A stretch of 7,149 nucleotides of DNA, taken from assembly GCA_013694685.1 (NCBI GenBank), contig JACDBY010000286.1, positions 1 through 7,149 of the forward strand, read 5' to 3'. Below, piece after piece: positions 6,381 through 7,149 of the stretch. The notes under the pieces were generated by a model, which was given only the letters and a program-made list of their open reading frames with translations, searched no databases and was not told the DNA's origin. Position 1 is the stretch's first letter. Each line of letters begins with the position of its first letter. The translations under genes were made by a program, and so were the position numbers. This DNA is from Actinomycetota bacterium (GTDB lineage: Bacteria > Actinomycetota > Thermoleophilia > Gaiellales > Gaiellaceae).

Positions 6381-6743
6381 CTAGGAGCCGACGACCCGGT
6401 CGTACTCGGCGATCATCCCGGCGAGCTCAGGTGGCGTGAGCCAGCTCGCGCCAAGCCACCCCAGGTCTGCCTCTGTCGCCCCACGGGCGACGGCGCAGCC
6501 CTTTCAGACGTAGACGGGAATGTGGTTGTCGACGAGCTTCTGAAGCAGTTCTCGTGCCGGCGGCACGCCGACGCCCTCGACTCCCTTTGCCTTCTCGCGC
6601 GAGACGAGCTCCGTCGCGTCGCCAGCCAGCACGACGGTGCATTCCTGACCCACTTCGATCGAGCCGTTGGCTGCGATGTGAAGAGGAATCGACGCACGGG
6701 TCGGATCGGACGATCCTGCGGTCGCAAGGTAGAGAATTCTCAT
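6381..6743 (-). CDS. DsrE family selenoprotein (in-frame UGA as selenocysteine)
   Basis: From ATG 6743, with AGGG at 6754-6751 and a 7-base spacer, the frame runs MRILYLATAGSSDPTRASIP..., a typical DsrE-family N-terminus. It passes a TGA at codon 80 (6506-6504) and continues to TAG at 6383-6381, 120 residues in all, the normal family length. Around the TGA it reads HIPVYV-U-KGCAVARGATEADL. Small DsrE proteins there have YVCxxCxxARGxTEADL, so the TGA replaces the first Cys of a CxxC and gives U80-x-x-C83. The part after the TGA (ATEADLGWLGASWLTPPELA, then AEYDRVVGS) is a normal DsrE C-terminus with no decay. A SECIS-like hairpin follows the TGA. DsrE/DsrEFH-type proteins handle sulfur or do thiol redox chemistry in the cytoplasm; a Sec-thiol pair suggests a redox or chalcogen-transfer role. 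A TGA nonsense mutation is the main alternative. Confidence 0.87.
6467..6498 (-). promoter_or_regulatory. bacterial SECIS element, inside the DsrE selenoprotein gene
   Basis: Twelve bases after the TGA (minus strand) a perfect 7-base stem forms: GTCGCCC (6491-6485), loop GTG (6484-6482), GGGCGAC (6481-6475). Below an internal loop (GCC against AGAG), CTGC (6498-6495) pairs with GCAG (6470-6467) as a lower stem. The apical loop begins 19 bases after the UGA and its first base is G. Published bacterial SECIS rules, as I recall them, ask for a small loop with a G in its first two bases at about 16-37 bases from the UGA, so this fits. SelB would bind the loop to deliver Sec-tRNA. Confidence 0.82.
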
Positions 6744-6749
6744 CGGTTG

Positions 6750-6755
6750 ACCCTA
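6750..6755 (-). promoter_or_regulatory. TAGGGT before the selenoprotein gene: -10 or ribosome binding site
   Basis: TAGGGT (6755-6750) is ambiguous. As TANNNT it lies 6 bases before the ATG, giving a leaderless mRNA, and a weak -35 (TTGCGT, 6778-6773) sits 17 bases upstream. As AGGG it is a normal Shine-Dalgarno sequence with a 7-base spacer on a transcript begun farther upstream. Sequence alone cannot decide. Confidence 0.33.
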
Positions 6756-6822
6756 CGACGTCGCGCCTGTCCACGCAAATCGAACGCAGGATGACCAGGC
6801 GGTACCCAACACCGCCGAACTG

Positions 6823-6877
6823 GCACGGCGCCATCCGGCCGGATCCCACGGTTCGTGGATGCCGGTTGGCGCCGTGC
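6823..6877 (-). terminator. long hairpin downstream of the SnoaL-like gene
   Basis: GCACGGCGCCA (6823-6833) and TGGCGCCGTGC (6867-6877) are perfect 11-base inverted repeats. Inside them CCGGC (6835-6839) pairs with GCCGG (6861-6865), and ATCCCACG can pair with CGTGGAT (one bulged base) around a GTT loop. On the minus strand the structure begins 12 bases after the stop of the right-edge gene and lies before the selenoprotein gene. It has no T-tract, but strong U-less hairpins are common at gene ends in high-GC actinobacteria. It probably separates the two transcripts. Confidence 0.6.
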
Positions 6878-6889
6878 TCAATTTGCGGC

Positions 6890-7149
6890 TCAGGCTCGCA
6901 CCATCGCGGGCAGCGCACCGATCTGTCCCAGGAGCCCGACGACGTCCGTGACCTCCCATTCCTCCGCGATCCGACCGCCCTCGCACCGACTGATCGTGAT
7001 GCCTGTGAAGGCAACGCACTTGCCGGTCGGTGGGGTGCCCATGAGCTCGCCGTCGTGGGTGCCGGTGATCGTGTAACGGGTCGCGACATAGTCGCCGTCG
7101 GTGAACTGCTGGTCGATCGTGACCCTCAGCCCGCTGAACGCATCGCGAT
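6890..7149 (-). CDS. SnoaL-like ester-cyclase-type protein, 3' part only
   Basis: The minus strand is open from the right edge (first full codon 7147-7145) to TGA at 6892-6890, showing 85 C-terminal residues; the start is outside the window. The visible part reads RDAFSGLRVTIDQQFTDGDY, then VATRYTITGTHDGELMG, PPTGKCVAFTGITISR, and IAEEWEVTDVVGLLGQIGAL. This is the SnoaL/ester-cyclase signature: the GDxVaxRxtxxGTHxG strand, the PPTGK turn, and the GxIxExWxxxD strand before a short C-terminal helix. Members cyclise polyketides or act on unknown small molecules, so no substrate can be named. It lies 146 bases upstream of the selenoprotein gene on the same strand, but the large hairpin between them argues against a shared transcript. 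Confidence 0.85.
   Translation of the reverse strand, partial: RDAFSGLRVTIDQQFTDGDYVATRYTITGTHDGELMGTPPTGKCVAFTGITISRCEGGRIAEEWEVTDVVGLLGQIGALPAMVRA

Noticed and set aside
6504..6743. A 79-residue DsrE protein ending at the TGA
   Set aside because: The frame beyond the TGA keeps conserved DsrE sequence to the usual length, and a SECIS-like hairpin follows, so readthrough as Sec is better supported than a stop.
6243..6794. 183-codon + strand frame, with AAGGAG upstream of an internal ATG at about 6306
   Set aside because: It is antisense to the selenoprotein gene and has no recognisable fold; the AAGGAG looks fortuitous.
1..7149. CRISPR arrays, insertion sequences, tRNA or rRNA genes
   Set aside because: I saw no regularly spaced repeats, transposase motifs, terminal inverted repeats of an IS, or tRNA/rRNA signatures.

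Overview
The window is high-GC DNA (roughly two-thirds G+C) with frequent GTG starts and several starts that sit 6-7 bases after a TANNNT hexamer, as in leaderless transcripts. Together with the families present (an MBOAT acyltransferase paired with a DUF459-type SGNH hydrolase, SnoaL-like proteins, GNATs) this suggests an actinobacterium. A deep-branching lineage such as Thermoleophilia is my guess from general resemblance; nothing in the window proves it.

Layout. At the left edge the first 12 codons of rpsF (ribosomal protein S6) run leftwards off the window. A divergent region of about 290 bases follows, with a possible 22-codon ORF. Going right on the + strand come a small membrane-anchored protein (330-614), a 187-residue two-helix membrane protein overlapping it by 4 bases (611-1174), an AlgI-like MBOAT O-acyltransferase (1256-2677), a membrane-anchored SGNH hydrolase (2686-3843) and a small SnoaL/NTF2-like protein (3880-4263). 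The MBOAT/SGNH pair resembles known cell-envelope O-acetylation modules: one protein moves acyl groups across the membrane and the other acts on them outside. A decayed GNAT fragment on the minus strand (about 4274-4500) precedes an M23 metallopeptidase-like gene (4563-5384, +).

The right part is on the minus strand: a GNAT acetyltransferase (5413-6228), a DsrE-family protein (6381-6743), and the 3' part of a SnoaL-like ester-cyclase-type gene entering from the right edge (6890-7149), followed by a long hairpin (6823-6877).

The main discovery is the DsrE-family gene. Its frame carries an in-frame TGA (6506-6504) exactly where relatives have the first Cys of a CxxC motif. The frame continues for 40 more residues that read as the normal DsrE C-terminus, and a hairpin with the geometry of a bacterial SECIS element lies just after the TGA. 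It is best read as a 120-residue selenoprotein with a Sec-x-x-Cys redox motif, implying that the host decodes UGA as selenocysteine. A standard gene caller would report only a 79-residue truncated protein.
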